DNA from: Sediminibacterium sp. FEMGT703S
GTDB lineage: Bacteria > Bacteroidota > Bacteroidia > Chitinophagales > Chitinophagaceae
Direction: 5' to 3'
Length of the DNA: 64,000 nt
Assembly: GCA_002786355.1 (NCBI GenBank)
Contig: PGCO01000003.1
Span: 186,001-250,000 of the forward strand
The notes under the pieces were generated by a model. That model ran no database searches and was not told where the DNA came from. It worked only from the letters and a program-made list of their open reading frames with translations. Shown here piece after piece: positions 48,013 to 57,140 of the stretch (positions within the stretch are counted from its first letter, which is position 1; every line of letters begins with the position of its first letter). The translations under genes and the position numbers were made by a program.

Positions 48013-50625
48013 ATGGCAAAATCTGGTAACGATACCCCTTTGATGCAACAGCATCGGGCTATTAAGCAAAAATATCCCGATGCTGTTTTGTTATTTAGAG
48101 TAGGTGATTTCTATGAAACATTTGGAGAAGACGCCATTATTGCGTCACGTGTATTGGGTATTACCCTTACCAAAAGAAACAATGGTGCTGCGGCTTCCAG
48201 CGAGCTCGCAGGATTTCCACACCATTCATTAGAAACCTATTTACACAAATTGGTAAAAGCAGGCCACCGAGTTGCCATCTGCGATCAATTGGAAGACCCA
48301 AAAATGGTGAAGGGCATTGTGAAAAGAGGGGTTACTGAAATGGTAACACCGGGCATTGCCACCAGCGATAAAATGCTGGAAAACAAAAGCAATAATTTTT
48401 TAGCAGCCGTACATTATACCGAAGAAAATACGGGTATTGCCTTACTAGATATTTCTACCGGAGAATTTTTTGCCGCAGAAGGCAATGAAGAATATATCGA
48501 CAAATTGTTGCAGAGCATGCAACCTGCAGAAGTCATTTTTGAACGCAGTTACCTCAAGAAATTTAAAGAGCAATATGGAACCAGGTTTTATACCTATACC
48601 ATGGAGCGATGGATATTTGAAGAAGGATTTGCTAGAGAAAATTTAGTGAAGCAATTCAATACCCATTCTCTAAAGGGATTTGGGATAGAAGCTATGCCAG
48701 CAGCCATTATAGCGGCCAGTGCCATCCTGCATTATTTAAAAGATACGGAACATCCTAACCTGCAACATATTACACAGATACAACGCATCGAACGCGATCA
48801 GTTTTTGTGGATGGACAGATTCACGATTCGCAATTTAGAATTGTTGCCCATGCAATCAGAAGGCCATACTTCCTTATTGCAAGTGATTGACAATACGGTA
48901 AGTGCCATGGGTGCAAGACTTTTAAAAAGATGGTTGGTGTTTCCTTTAAAAAATAAGCAAGCCATTGAAGAAAGATTAGCAGCGGTTGAATTTAATATTG
49001 TACAAACCGAACTCAGACAACAATTATCCTCAGCCATCAAAGCCTGTGGAGATATTGAACGATTGGTGAGTAAGATTGCATTGAGAAAAATTGGGCCAAG
49101 AGAAGTCGTACAATTGGCCAGGGGATTAGAACAGACGGCCATTGTAAAAGCCCTATTGGCAGATAGCCCCAACCAATGGCTGGGAAAATTATCGACTCAA
49201 TTGGATGCCTGCGAAGCCATGCAAGCCCGCATCAACAAAGAGATACAAGAAAACCCTGCGGTACTCATTAACAAAGGAGGCGTAATCGCAGCAGGCGTAC
49301 ATGAAGAGTTGGATCAGTTAAGAAATATTGCCAACGGAGGAAAAGAATTCTTGGTAAACATACAAGAAAGAGAAGCAGAAAGAACGGGAATCGGCTCGCT
49401 TAAAATCAGTTTCAACAATGTGTTTGGGTATTATTTAGAAGTTACCAATTCACATAAAAACAAAGTGCCTGCAGATTGGATAAGAAAGCAAACTTTGACC
49501 AATGCAGAGCGATACATCACACCAGAATTAAAAGAATACGAAGAAAAAATTATTGGGGCCGAAGACAAGATTTTAGCGATTGAGCAAGACTTGTACAATC
49601 AATTGATTACTGATTTACAAAATTTTATTGCGCCTATTCAAGTAAACGGAAATATACTGGCCACATTGGATTGTATTATTTGTTTTGCAGAGAATGCTTT
49701 GCAATACCAATATAGAAAACCAGTGATCCATGAGGGATTGGAATTGCAGATTAAAGAAGGCCGCCACCCTGTGATAGAACGCAAGCTGGCATTGGATGAG
49801 CAATATGTATCGAATGATATTGAACTGAATAAAACCGATCAGCAAATCATTATTTTAACGGGTCCGAATATGAGTGGTAAGAGTGCGCTCCTGCGCCAAA
49901 CCGCTATCATAACATTGATGGCCCATATGGGATCTTTTGTGCCTGCAGCGGCGGCTATGATCCCCCTAACCGATAAAATATTTACCCGTGTGGGTGCTTC
50001 TGATAATTTAAGTGGGGGCGAATCTACATTCATGGTAGAAATGAATGAAACAGCCAGCATCATTAATAATATGAGTGAGCGCTCGTTGATTTTATTAGAT
50101 GAAATTGGAAGAGGCACGGCTACTTATGATGGTATTTCGATTGCATGGAGCATGGTGGAATATATACACAATAGCCCCTTTGCGCCAAAGACTTTATTTG
50201 CTACGCATTACCATGAGTTGAATGAATTAGAAGAACATTTACCGCGCGTAAAAAATTACCATATCACACACAAAGAGCTGAACAATAAAATTATTTTCTT
50301 GCGCAAAATGGCCACCGGCGGCAGCACGCATAGCTTTGGTATACAAGTAGCAAAAATGGCGGGTATGCCCATAGCATTAATTAACCGAGCAACAGCGATT
50401 ATGGAGCAGTTAGAGAAAGAGCATGTGCGAGAAGAAGCAGGTAACAATATCGTAAGTGAAGCAGTGCAAAATGCATCCGTACCCAAAGTACAGTTGAGCA
50501 TATTTGATGCGCATACCGAAACCTTTGAAAGCATACGCGCCAAACTGAATGCGATCGATATTAATCAACTAACACCCGTAGAAGCATTGATGAAACTGAA
50601 TGATATCAAGGCTTTGCTGAAGTAA
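48013..50625 (+). CDS. mutS: DNA mismatch repair protein MutS
   Basis: An 870-residue mismatch-recognition ATPase. The mismatch-wedge segment GDFYETFGEDA is at about residues 36-46, followed by the connector, lever and clamp domains. The ATPase carries Walker A GPNMSGKSA (about 618), then LSGGESTFMVEM and ILLDEIGRGTA (Walker B). A C-terminal helix-turn-helix dimer region is present. Everything is intact for strand-directed repair with MutL. It is a single gene with its promoter-like box just upstream. Confidence 0.98.
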   Translation: MAKSGNDTPLMQQHRAIKQKYPDAVLLFRVGDFYETFGEDAIIASRVLGITLTKRNNGAAASSELAGFPHHSLETYLHKLVKAGHRVAICDQLEDPKMVKGIVKRGVTEMVTPGIATSDKMLENKSNNFLAAVHYTEENTGIALLDISTGEFFAAEGNEEYIDKLLQSMQPAEVIFERSYLKKFKEQYGTRFYTYTMERWIFEEGFARENLVKQFNTHSLKGFGIEAMPAAIIAASAILHYLKDTEHPNLQHITQIQRIERDQFLWMDRFTIRNLELLPMQSEGHTSLLQVIDNTVSAMGARLLKRWLVFPLKNKQAIEERLAAVEFNIVQTELRQQLSSAIKACGDIERLVSKIALRKIGPREVVQLARGLEQTAIVKALLADSPNQWLGKLSTQLDACEAMQARINKEIQENPAVLINKGGVIAAGVHEELDQLRNIANGGKEFLVNIQEREAERTGIGSLKISFNNVFGYYLEVTNSHKNKVPADWIRKQTLTNAERYITPELKEYEEKIIGAEDKILAIEQDLYNQLITDLQNFIAPIQVNGNILATLDCIICFAENALQYQYRKPVIHEGLELQIKEGRHPVIERKLALDEQYVSNDIELNKTDQQIIILTGPNMSGKSALLRQTAIITLMAHMGSFVPAAAAMIPLTDKIFTRVGASDNLSGGESTFMVEMNETASIINNMSERSLILLDEIGRGTATYDGISIAWSMVEYIHNSPFAPKTLFATHYHELNELEEHLPRVKNYHITHKELNNKIIFLRKMATGGSTHSFGIQVAKMAGMPIALINRATAIMEQLEKEHVREEAGNNIVSEAVQNASVPKVQLSIFDAHTETFESIRAKLNAIDINQLTPVEALMKLNDIKALLK

Positions 50626-50650
50626 AGATTGATTGACTAATTGAACGCAA

Positions 50651-51853
50651 TTAGTCGAGACTCGCGTAGTCTTTTAAATACTCAAATTCATCGGTGAGTT
50701 TGCCTTTGTTTAAAATAGTGGCACGCTCAATAATGGCCGACCCGCCTTTGCGCATATCATCCAAAATATATTTGATGAGCTGTTCACCAAAATAACGGCT
50801 GGCATCACGCGGCAATTCATTGGGCAGGTTACCCACGGCCATGATATCTACCGAGCCCTCGATATAAGGCAGGGTTTGCTCACCCGATAAACGATCAACC
50901 CCATACACAGGATCTTGAATAGTAGCATCGCCCAGATTACAAGGAATAGAGCCATGCTTATCATCGGTAATATCGGCAATGGTTTGAATCTTGAAATCGG
51001 GACGCTTCAAGGAATCCATCGAAAACAGGCGCGGCACACTCGGCCCCCAATAAATCCCATTCATGAGAATATCGGTATGCGCACAGTATTGCTCGAACAA
51101 ACAAGTATACTCCTCCGGATGCTCATGAAAATGATTGCGGTTATAGGTATGATTGGTTTTGTGTTGATAGAGATTATTACCCTTCAAGTGCACATACACG
51201 GGATAATCAAATTGATTGTTCAAGTATTCATCGGGCTCCACTTCCTGCACATCCATCAGGTTCATGATTTCTAAAATACCATGAGCCACTCTCCCACTAC
51301 CTGTTACTGCAATTTTAATGGGCGGTAATTTCAACCCAAAATAAGTATGAATCAGGGCGCGATAGTCTTTGATTTTATGCACCCTTTCTAATTTAAACGC
51401 ACCCGTACGATTGCCATAAGCCATGATACCATTGTGCGCCCCAACAATACCGGCAAAAAAACCAAAGCCAATGATGCGCTGCCCATCTTTGTGTTCCAGG
51501 CATTCATAATCGATCAAGGTAATATTTTTTTGCACCATGGCCTGCATCAGCGCACGGTTATAAGGCTGCATTTTTTTGGTATGCGAAAAGAACATGTAAC
51601 GCTTGTTCGGAATGAGCTGACTCACGGGCACTTCCTTAATACCGAGCAACAAATTGCAATCAGAAAGGTCATTGGTAATTTCCACCCCCGCCCGCGCATA
51701 CTCATCATCAGAATAACAACGATCCGGCGCCGACTCTACTTTCACCACTATATTCTCTACATTCTTAGTAAGGAATTTACACTGCGCCGGCGTTAACGCC
51801 ACACGACTATCCGCCGGAATTTTACCCTCTTTAATAAGACCAATAACAAGCAT
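50651..51853 (-). CDS. NAD(P)-dependent dehydrogenase of the AlaDH/PNT type
   Basis: A 400-residue protein. The ATG at 51851-51853 begins the family start LVIGLIKEGKIPADSRVALTP. It has the AlaDH/PNT N-terminal domain (VVKVESAPDRCYSDDEY) and a Rossmann domain with TGSGRVAHG. Bacteroidota homologues are annotated as alanine dehydrogenase- or saccharopine-dehydrogenase-like, and the substrate is unclear. It faces mutS tail-to-tail and is divergent from hscB. Confidence 0.8.
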   Translation of the reverse strand: MLVIGLIKEGKIPADSRVALTPAQCKFLTKNVENIVVKVESAPDRCYSDDEYARAGVEITNDLSDCNLLLGIKEVPVSQLIPNKRYMFFSHTKKMQPYNRALMQAMVQKNITLIDYECLEHKDGQRIIGFGFFAGIVGAHNGIMAYGNRTGAFKLERVHKIKDYRALIHTYFGLKLPPIKIAVTGSGRVAHGILEIMNLMDVQEVEPDEYLNNQFDYPVYVHLKGNNLYQHKTNHTYNRNHFHEHPEEYTCLFEQYCAHTDILMNGIYWGPSVPRLFSMDSLKRPDFKIQTIADITDDKHGSIPCNLGDATIQDPVYGVDRLSGEQTLPYIEGSVDIMAVGNLPNELPRDASRYFGEQLIKYILDDMRKGGSAIIERATILNKGKLTDEFEYLKDYASLD

Positions 51854-51942
51854 CGAACAATTTTGCACGAATTTAACTGATTGCCCACTTTAATAACAAT
51901 GATATTTATCATTTCTCGAAACCTTAATGAATCGTAAGAGCT

Positions 51943-51950
51943 TAATTTTG
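51943..51950 (+). promoter_or_regulatory. -7 box directly before hscB
   Basis: TAATTTTG fits TAnnTTTG and ends four bases before the hscB ATG, again implying a leaderless mRNA. The -33 region is not clear. Confidence 0.45.
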
Positions 51951-51954
51951 CAAC

Positions 51955-52461
51955 ATGAATTATTTTGAATTATTCGGGATCGAACCCAGTTTCACCATCG
52001 ACACCGCAGCCATAAAGAAAAAATTTTACGAACTGAGCAGGGCCAATCACCCCGACTTTTTTGGCGGAGGTACATCAGCCGAACAAAATATAGCGCTAGA
52101 ACAATCAGCCACGATTAATGAGGCTTATAAAACCTTGCAGAACAAAGACCAATTGATAAAATATATATTGGGGTTAAAGGGCTTGATACAAGAAGAAGAG
52201 AAATACCAATTACCCCCCGATTTCTTGATGGAAGTGATGGACTTGAACGAGCAAGTGATGGAACTAGACAAAGCCGACACCGCAGCCGTAGCAGCCATCA
52301 AAGCCGCAGCCAATAACCTACAAAACGAAATATATGAAGCTATTGAGCCAGTTATGGCGAATTATTCAGAAAATACTGCTACCGAAAAAGAGTTGCTGCA
52401 AGTAAAAGACTATTACTTTAAAAAGAAGTATTTAGATAGAATTTTAGCAGGACTACAATAG
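51955..52461 (+). CDS. hscB: Fe-S assembly co-chaperone HscB
   Basis: A 168-residue J-domain protein that stimulates HscA in loading clusters from IscU. The J domain is N-terminal with the HPD triad in NHPDFFGG (about 34-36). The C-terminal three-helix part (YQLPPDFLMEVMDLNEQV) is the HscB-specific IscU-binding region. hscA and iscU are not in the window. The gene is followed by tRNA-Leu. Confidence 0.93.
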   Translation: MNYFELFGIEPSFTIDTAAIKKKFYELSRANHPDFFGGGTSAEQNIALEQSATINEAYKTLQNKDQLIKYILGLKGLIQEEEKYQLPPDFLMEVMDLNEQVMELDKADTAAVAAIKAAANNLQNEIYEAIEPVMANYSENTATEKELLQVKDYYFKKKYLDRILAGLQ

Positions 52462-52467
52462 AATATT

Positions 52468-52498
52468 TTGGAAAATATGAGCGCATAGGCTAATATTG
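52468..52498 (+). promoter_or_regulatory. Promoter of tRNA-Leu
   Basis: TTG (52468-52470) and TAATATTG (52491-52498) are spaced by 20 bp, fitting the Bacteroidota -33/-7 pattern with one mismatch. The tRNA starts 13 bp further. Confidence 0.7.
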
Positions 52499-52511
52499 CA
52501 CTCCAATTAAA

Positions 52512-52595
52512 GCCCAGATGGCGGAATTGGTAGACGCGCTAGACTCAAAATCTGGTTATCGCAAGGTAGTGCAGGTTCGATTCCTGTTCTGGGCA
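52512..52595 (+). tRNA. tRNA-Leu (anticodon CAA)
   Basis: A complete 84-nt class II tRNA without encoded CCA. The acceptor arms GCCCAGA and TCTGGGC pair fully, the anticodon loop CTCAAAA gives CAA (reads TTG), the variable arm is long as in all leucine tRNAs, and the T-loop GTTCGATTC is standard. It lies exactly at the edge between core chromosome and the defence cluster, a typical integration point for genomic islands. Confidence 0.97.
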
Positions 52596-52712
52596 CAAGC
52601 AAAAAGTCCCGCACATGGTGCGGGATTTTTTTATGGACACGACCGAAGCTTGCTTCAGGGAGTGGACAGAGAAAAATCCCAGACTTGCGAAGCAAGTGGG
52701 ACTTTTTGCTTG
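52596..52712. repeat. Nested inverted repeat at the island boundary
   Basis: A 15-bp perfect inverted repeat joins 52596-52610 (CAAGCAAAAAGTCCC) with 52698-52712. Nested inside it, CTTGCTTC at 52649-52656 pairs with GAAGCAAG at 52689-52696, and the tRNA terminator hairpin also lies within. A further 6-bp pair GTCGGC/GCCGAC is just downstream (52735-52740 and 52754-52759). The RNA could fold into a large branched structure. Confidence 0.6.
52607..52632 (+). terminator. Terminator after tRNA-Leu
   Basis: An 8-bp stem TCCCGCAC/GTGCGGGA with a 3-nt loop, followed by seven T, 11 bp after the tRNA end. Confidence 0.92.
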
Positions 52713-53150
52713 GGTACGCCCCCCTCTTGGGGAAGTCGGCGCAATGAAATGGAGCCGACAATCCTGCACTTCCTTTCTAATGGAGAAATTATTCTCTCTA
52801 GTTATTATAATTATTTCGTCATATAATAATTTATTTATAACTTTCTAATCCCATTTTGTTATTTCCCCAAATGTTACTGTTTGTTAGTGATTTACTGACC
52901 CTAGAATTTTATGTCTGGGAGTCAGGGGGCATTGCTTTGAAATAACTGTAATTAATAAACAATTGAAAATTTTTAATTAGAAAACTTCTAAAATCAATTC
53001 AAAATATATAACTGTATTTACGCAAACGAAATTTAAAACGAACAATACTAAATACTTAAATAATAGTTTATTCAAAATTGAGACTGGATTTGGAGTAGGG
53101 TAAATTTAAGTTTTAGAAACTATTATATCGAAAGACAAAAAAAAACAACA
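52633..53150. other. Long non-coding gap at the start of the defence region
   Basis: These 518 bp hold no supported gene. The first 130 bp are G+C-richer and carry hairpins, and the remainder is extremely A/T-rich. The open frames here are short, overlap the tRNA or each other on both strands, and match nothing. No second copy of the tRNA 3' end was found, so the far boundary of an island is outside the window. Confidence 0.7.
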
Positions 53151-54056
53151 ATGTTAGATTTTAAAGAAATTGTAAGACCAGAAGATTGGGAATTGTTTGC
53201 AAGGGACTTCTTGCAACAACTCGGATTTTTTATAGAATCCAGTCCTGACAGAGGGCCTGATGGAGGGAAAGACCTTCTAATTACTGAAACAATAGAAGGC
53301 AAAGTTGGACAATATCAATTCCGTTGGTTAGTGAGCTGTAAACACAATGCTGTAAGCAATATATCGGTTTCAGAAACAGAGGAGTATAATATTTTGGAAC
53401 GAGTTGCTGGTTTTAACGCGGACGGTTATATCGGCTTTTATTCAACTGTTGCTTCCTCTGGACTAAATAACAGACTCAAACAGCTGAAAGAAGCAGGAAA
53501 GCTAAAAGACTTTAGAATATTTGAACATAAGTTAATAGAGAACTATTTGATAAGCATTGGGTTCTCAACCTTATTGATGAGATATTTTCCCGTTGGTTAC
53601 AGGACAATTAAACCCCTACACGTAATTTTTGATAAATACTATCCTTTGGAATGTGATGTATGTGGCAAAGACTTACTTGAATCAATGTTCGATGATAAAA
53701 TGAATGGTATCATTAGCTTTGTTGGAAGACCGATTTCAGGAAATAAAAAATTCGTTGATGACATTTATATTGCATGTAAAGGTAAATGCGATAAAGAAAA
53801 AGAAAATGAATTCAGAATAAAAGGACTTACTACAAACAATTGGAATGACCTAAAGGACTTAACTAATTCAGCTTTGTTTATAAAATACATAATGGCGACA
53901 CTAAATCAATTACAAAGTGGAAATTATGAATATACAAAAGAAGCGTTTGCTAAAGAAAAAGTATTTCTATTGAAAATGTCACAGAAAGTGCTATTTCAAA
54001 TGAATGAGGAAGATAAAGAAAGACACAAAAGCCTTGCTGAATTTGGACTTATTTAA
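53151..54056 (+). CDS. PD-(D/E)XK restriction-type nuclease with zinc-ribbon-like tail
   Basis: A 301-residue protein. The N-terminal domain has the pattern of Mrr-like type IV or stand-alone nucleases: WELFARDFL helix, GPDGGKDLL with the catalytic Asp41, then RWLVSCKH with Lys64. A second part (about residues 165-215) carries Cys168-Cys171 and Cys209-Cys213, fitting a zinc-binding ribbon. Its target (modified DNA or phage DNA) is unknown. It is the first gene of the island and stands alone; the next unit begins after the first cassette-like element. Confidence 0.72.
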   Translation: MLDFKEIVRPEDWELFARDFLQQLGFFIESSPDRGPDGGKDLLITETIEGKVGQYQFRWLVSCKHNAVSNISVSETEEYNILERVAGFNADGYIGFYSTVASSGLNNRLKQLKEAGKLKDFRIFEHKLIENYLISIGFSTLLMRYFPVGYRTIKPLHVIFDKYYPLECDVCGKDLLESMFDDKMNGIISFVGRPISGNKKFVDDIYIACKGKCDKEKENEFRIKGLTTNNWNDLKDLTNSALFIKYIMATLNQLQSGNYEYTKEAFAKEKVFLLKMSQKVLFQMNEEDKERHKSLAEFGLI

Positions 54057-54079
54057 AAAAATTAAATAGTAAAGAAAAT

Positions 54080-54225
54080 AACGACCACTAAAACGGATTT
54101 TACATCAGGCAGGGAGACGTGTACACTTGGAGCTTTGTAGTTCGATTCAATTGTAGTACTGGTTGATAGTTTTGTTCACCAAAACCCGCCCAAACGCGAA
54201 GCCCGAAAACGTTACCAGCAACCTA
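54080..54225 (+). repeat. Cassette-boundary-like element A
   Basis: Non-coding stretch after the nuclease gene. It begins AACGACCAC, carries arms CGGATTTTACATCAGGCAGGG (left) and the complement of CCCGCCCAAACGCGAAGCCCG (right, 54185-54205) with partial pairing, and ends GTTACCAGCAACC. See the same start and end in elements B, C and E. Confidence 0.5.
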
Positions 54226-54255
54226 ACCCACAACATTGAAACATAATATTAGAAT

Positions 54256-55995
54256 ATGACCAGCAGCAAATTGACAATTTTAAAAGAAGTGTTAACTCAA
54301 AAAAAATCAGAGATAGCTTCAAGTATGACAGAAGATGAATTTTTTAATCTTTTTTCAAGTGAACAAATTCTAAAGGACTTTGAGCTATCATATGACGAAA
54401 TAAATGACGGTATAGTAGAAGGTGGAAGTGATGGCGGTATAGATGCTATCTATTCGTTTATCAACGGAGAGTTATTAGAAGAAGACACTGATTACACAGG
54501 ACTGAAAAAGGAAATAGTAATAGACTTTATCATCATTCAATCAAAAAATACAAATGGTTTTGAAGAAGAACCTATGAATAAATTTATTTCATCAGCTCAA
54601 GATTTATTGAACCTATCAAATGACTTAAACTCATTAAAAGCAACATACAAAAAGGAATTAAGAAAGAAAATTGAGTTATTCAGAAACGCATATTTAAGAC
54701 TTGCCTCAAAATTTCCGAAATTAAATATCTCATACTATTACGCTGCACTTGCATCCGACTTACATCCTAACGTTGAAAGAAAGGTATCACAACTTCAAAG
54801 CGTAATAAATACCCAAATTAGTGACAGCAATATAACATTTTCATTTATTGGAATTGAAGAATTATTAAGTCTTGCAAGAAAAAAACCTGTAAGAGTTAAA
54901 GCCTTAAATATTGAAGGAACTCCAATTAATACTCGTGATGGTGGCTATATAGCACTAGTTAGTCTGACAAATTATTATGATTTCATTACCGAAAATAATA
55001 AATTAATCAAAGCCTTTTTTGATGCAAATGTTAGGGACTATCAAGGTAAAATTGAAGTAAACCAAGCTATTTCCGACAGTTTAAAAAATCCTAACAATGA
55101 AGATTTTTGGTGGTTAAATAATGGTGTAACAATAACGACTACAAATGCGACGCTTGCAAGCCAATCTTTAACAATTGAAGACCCACAAATTGTAAATGGG
55201 CTTCAATCATCACATGAGTTATTCTATCACTTTTCAACAGGTGGGAATAGGGATGATTCTCGAAAAATAATGGTTCGGGTAATTAAACCAGTTGATGAAA
55301 AGTCAAGACTTAAAATAATTAAAGCAACGAACAGCCAAACTAGTGTACCAATTGCTTCATTGAGAGCAACGGATGAAATTCACTTAAACATTGAAGATTA
55401 TTTCTTATCACAAGGTTTATACTATGATAGAAGAAAAAATTACTATAAAAATTTGGGCAAGCCTGCTGAACAGATTATTAGTATTCCATATTTATCACAA
55501 ATTATTACTTCAATCGTCTTAAGAGAGCCAAATAATTCAAGAGCAAGACCTTCTACACTTATCAAAAATGACGAAGAATACAAACGCATTTTCAGTAAAG
55601 AATATGATGTAGATATTTATGCAAAGGGAGTGTTATTACAAAAACAAGTAGAGAAGATATTGAAAAGCTATTCACCTGAGCTGACTACAAGTGTAATTGG
55701 CGACCTTAAATTTCACGTATCAATGTTTATAGTAGGAGACGCTTTAAAAAAATTGACATACTCAGCCAACGACATTAAAAGGATAGACCTCGCTTTAATT
55801 TCAATTGATAAAATTATCCAAGCTATTATTATCGTAAAAGAGCTTTACGACTCGCTTGGAGGAACAAATAAAGTAGCAAAGAGCCAAGACTTTGTTACAG
55901 CTATTTTTGGAAAACTAGGTGAAATAATTGCGGAACATAAGGAATTATTGAAACAACAAAACTTAGCTTCTAAAGTTGACAATGGGAAAAATTAA
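54256..55995 (+). CDS. AIPR family abortive-infection protein
   Basis: A 579-residue member of the AIPR family (abortive infection phage resistance), recognised by NVRDYQGKIEVNQAI, DFWWLNNGVTITT and QIVNGLQSSHELF in the middle third. The N-terminal 100 residues look like a PD-(D/E)XK nuclease core (GGSDGGIDAIY with Asp63; QSK at 95-97). It would act in phage defence, probably by cleaving nucleic acid when triggered. It lies alone between elements A and B. Confidence 0.85.
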   Translation: MTSSKLTILKEVLTQKKSEIASSMTEDEFFNLFSSEQILKDFELSYDEINDGIVEGGSDGGIDAIYSFINGELLEEDTDYTGLKKEIVIDFIIIQSKNTNGFEEEPMNKFISSAQDLLNLSNDLNSLKATYKKELRKKIELFRNAYLRLASKFPKLNISYYYAALASDLHPNVERKVSQLQSVINTQISDSNITFSFIGIEELLSLARKKPVRVKALNIEGTPINTRDGGYIALVSLTNYYDFITENNKLIKAFFDANVRDYQGKIEVNQAISDSLKNPNNEDFWWLNNGVTITTTNATLASQSLTIEDPQIVNGLQSSHELFYHFSTGGNRDDSRKIMVRVIKPVDEKSRLKIIKATNSQTSVPIASLRATDEIHLNIEDYFLSQGLYYDRRKNYYKNLGKPAEQIISIPYLSQIITSIVLREPNNSRARPSTLIKNDEEYKRIFSKEYDVDIYAKGVLLQKQVEKILKSYSPELTTSVIGDLKFHVSMFIVGDALKKLTYSANDIKRIDLALISIDKIIQAIIIVKELYDSLGGTNKVAKSQDFVTAIFGKLGEIIAEHKELLKQQNLASKVDNGKN

Positions 55996-55998
55996 TAA

Positions 55999-56146
55999 AA
56001 CGGCAGCTGCTAAAAGCCGTTTGACGCATTAAGGGCTGACGTGGTTAAATCAATTGCTGTGCTACTATCAACATTTGTGCTTAGTTGAAAGTGAAGTGCT
56101 CCGAAGTCCCCTACTGCGGCAAGCCGTGTACAGTTAACAGCAATCC
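55999..56146 (+). repeat. Cassette-boundary-like element B
   Basis: Begins AACGGCAGCTGCTAAAA three bases after the AIPR stop and ends GTTAACAGCAATCC. Arms 56019-56035 and 56108-56124 pair at 13 of 17 positions, and the outer GCTGCTAA pairs with the complement of TTAACAGC, so most of the element can fold on itself. Confidence 0.6.
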
Positions 56147-56171
56147 TAAATGACAAACAAAAAATTATAGA

Positions 56172-57140
56172 ATGGAAGAAAAACAATTAGAAATTTTATT
56201 TAGACAATTTCTCCTAAATAGAGGTTTTACAAATGGAAACTTACTTTCACAAGTTGCACTTCGGACAACAGGTGAAGGTGTTTTTCGACCTGACTTAGTT
56301 ATTCTTGACATAGAAAATAAAGAATATGTTGCATTAGTTGAATTTAAGACAACCATTGACGAACGAATTAAAGTAAATACCTTAGGTCAATTCTATAAGT
56401 ATTTTAGTTTATTGGGAACACAAGCTATTCCAGCATTTCTTGTTTTTGCGATATCTTCGGAAGACTTTCAAATTCTATTTCTAACAAAAGACAATACTTT
56501 TGAACCAATTAATAAGGATGAATTCCCATCATTTGAAACACTATCAGCGAAACGACTTACTGAAGAAAAACTAAAAGAAAGAGAAATTGAATTCAAAACC
56601 CTAAAGGAATTAGAACTGAAAAAAATAAAATCGCGACAAATTTCATATTTATCACTAATTAGTTTAATCATAGGAGTAATAGCATCCTTTATAACTATTT
56701 TTTATCAGCAGAACGAGTTTAAAAAACCAAGCATCTTGGAAAATAATTGCTGTGATAGTTTACAAGCAAAATATTTTAACTTAAACAGCAAACTAATTGA
56801 ACTAGAAAAGAAGGTAAAATTAAATTCAATTTCTTCAAACCATTACGACACCATTTATTCATCTGCAAAAATTTTAACTCTTGACCAAAGAATTAAGATT
56901 ATTGAAAAGGGAATATCAGAAAAATCACTATCAATCCTTCAACTTCACAACGAAATTGAACAACTTAAAAAGTCTGACGATTATATTAAAGAATTAACTC
57001 AAGAAAAAATAGACAACTTGAATGACAAACTAAATCTAGTAAATGGATTTATGTTTGGACTTTTCATAACAATTTTTGGAGCGATACTCAGTTATGCATT
57101 TACAAATTTAAAGACAAATAAAAATGATAACGGATCATAA
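56172..57140 (+). CDS. Membrane-anchored PD-(D/E)XK protein with long coiled coil
   Basis: A 322-residue protein of unusual build. The N-terminal domain has PD at 40-41 and E-F-K at 57-59 in VALVEFK, the nuclease core of the PD-(D/E)XK fold. A membrane helix follows at about 157-178, then a long Lys/Glu/Leu/Ile coiled coil (about 180-290), then a second membrane helix (about 292-311) and a short polar tail. The nuclease head would face the cytoplasm with the coil outside, or the reverse. I know no exact family. The setting suggests defence, with the coil possibly oligomerising on infection. Confidence 0.62.
   Translation: MEEKQLEILFRQFLLNRGFTNGNLLSQVALRTTGEGVFRPDLVILDIENKEYVALVEFKTTIDERIKVNTLGQFYKYFSLLGTQAIPAFLVFAISSEDFQILFLTKDNTFEPINKDEFPSFETLSAKRLTEEKLKEREIEFKTLKELELKKIKSRQISYLSLISLIIGVIASFITIFYQQNEFKKPSILENNCCDSLQAKYFNLNSKLIELEKKVKLNSISSNHYDTIYSSAKILTLDQRIKIIEKGISEKSLSILQLHNEIEQLKKSDDYIKELTQEKIDNLNDKLNLVNGFMFGLFITIFGAILSYAFTNLKTNKNDNGS

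Noticed and set aside
52518..52848. Several overlapping frames of 60-100 codons around the tRNA and its terminator
   Set aside because: They read through the tRNA, the terminator hairpin and inverted repeats on both strands, and show no protein-like composition.
54140..54152. Possible second tRNA 3' end (AGTTCGATTC)
   Set aside because: Only about nine bases match the T-loop, with no acceptor arm; expected by chance.
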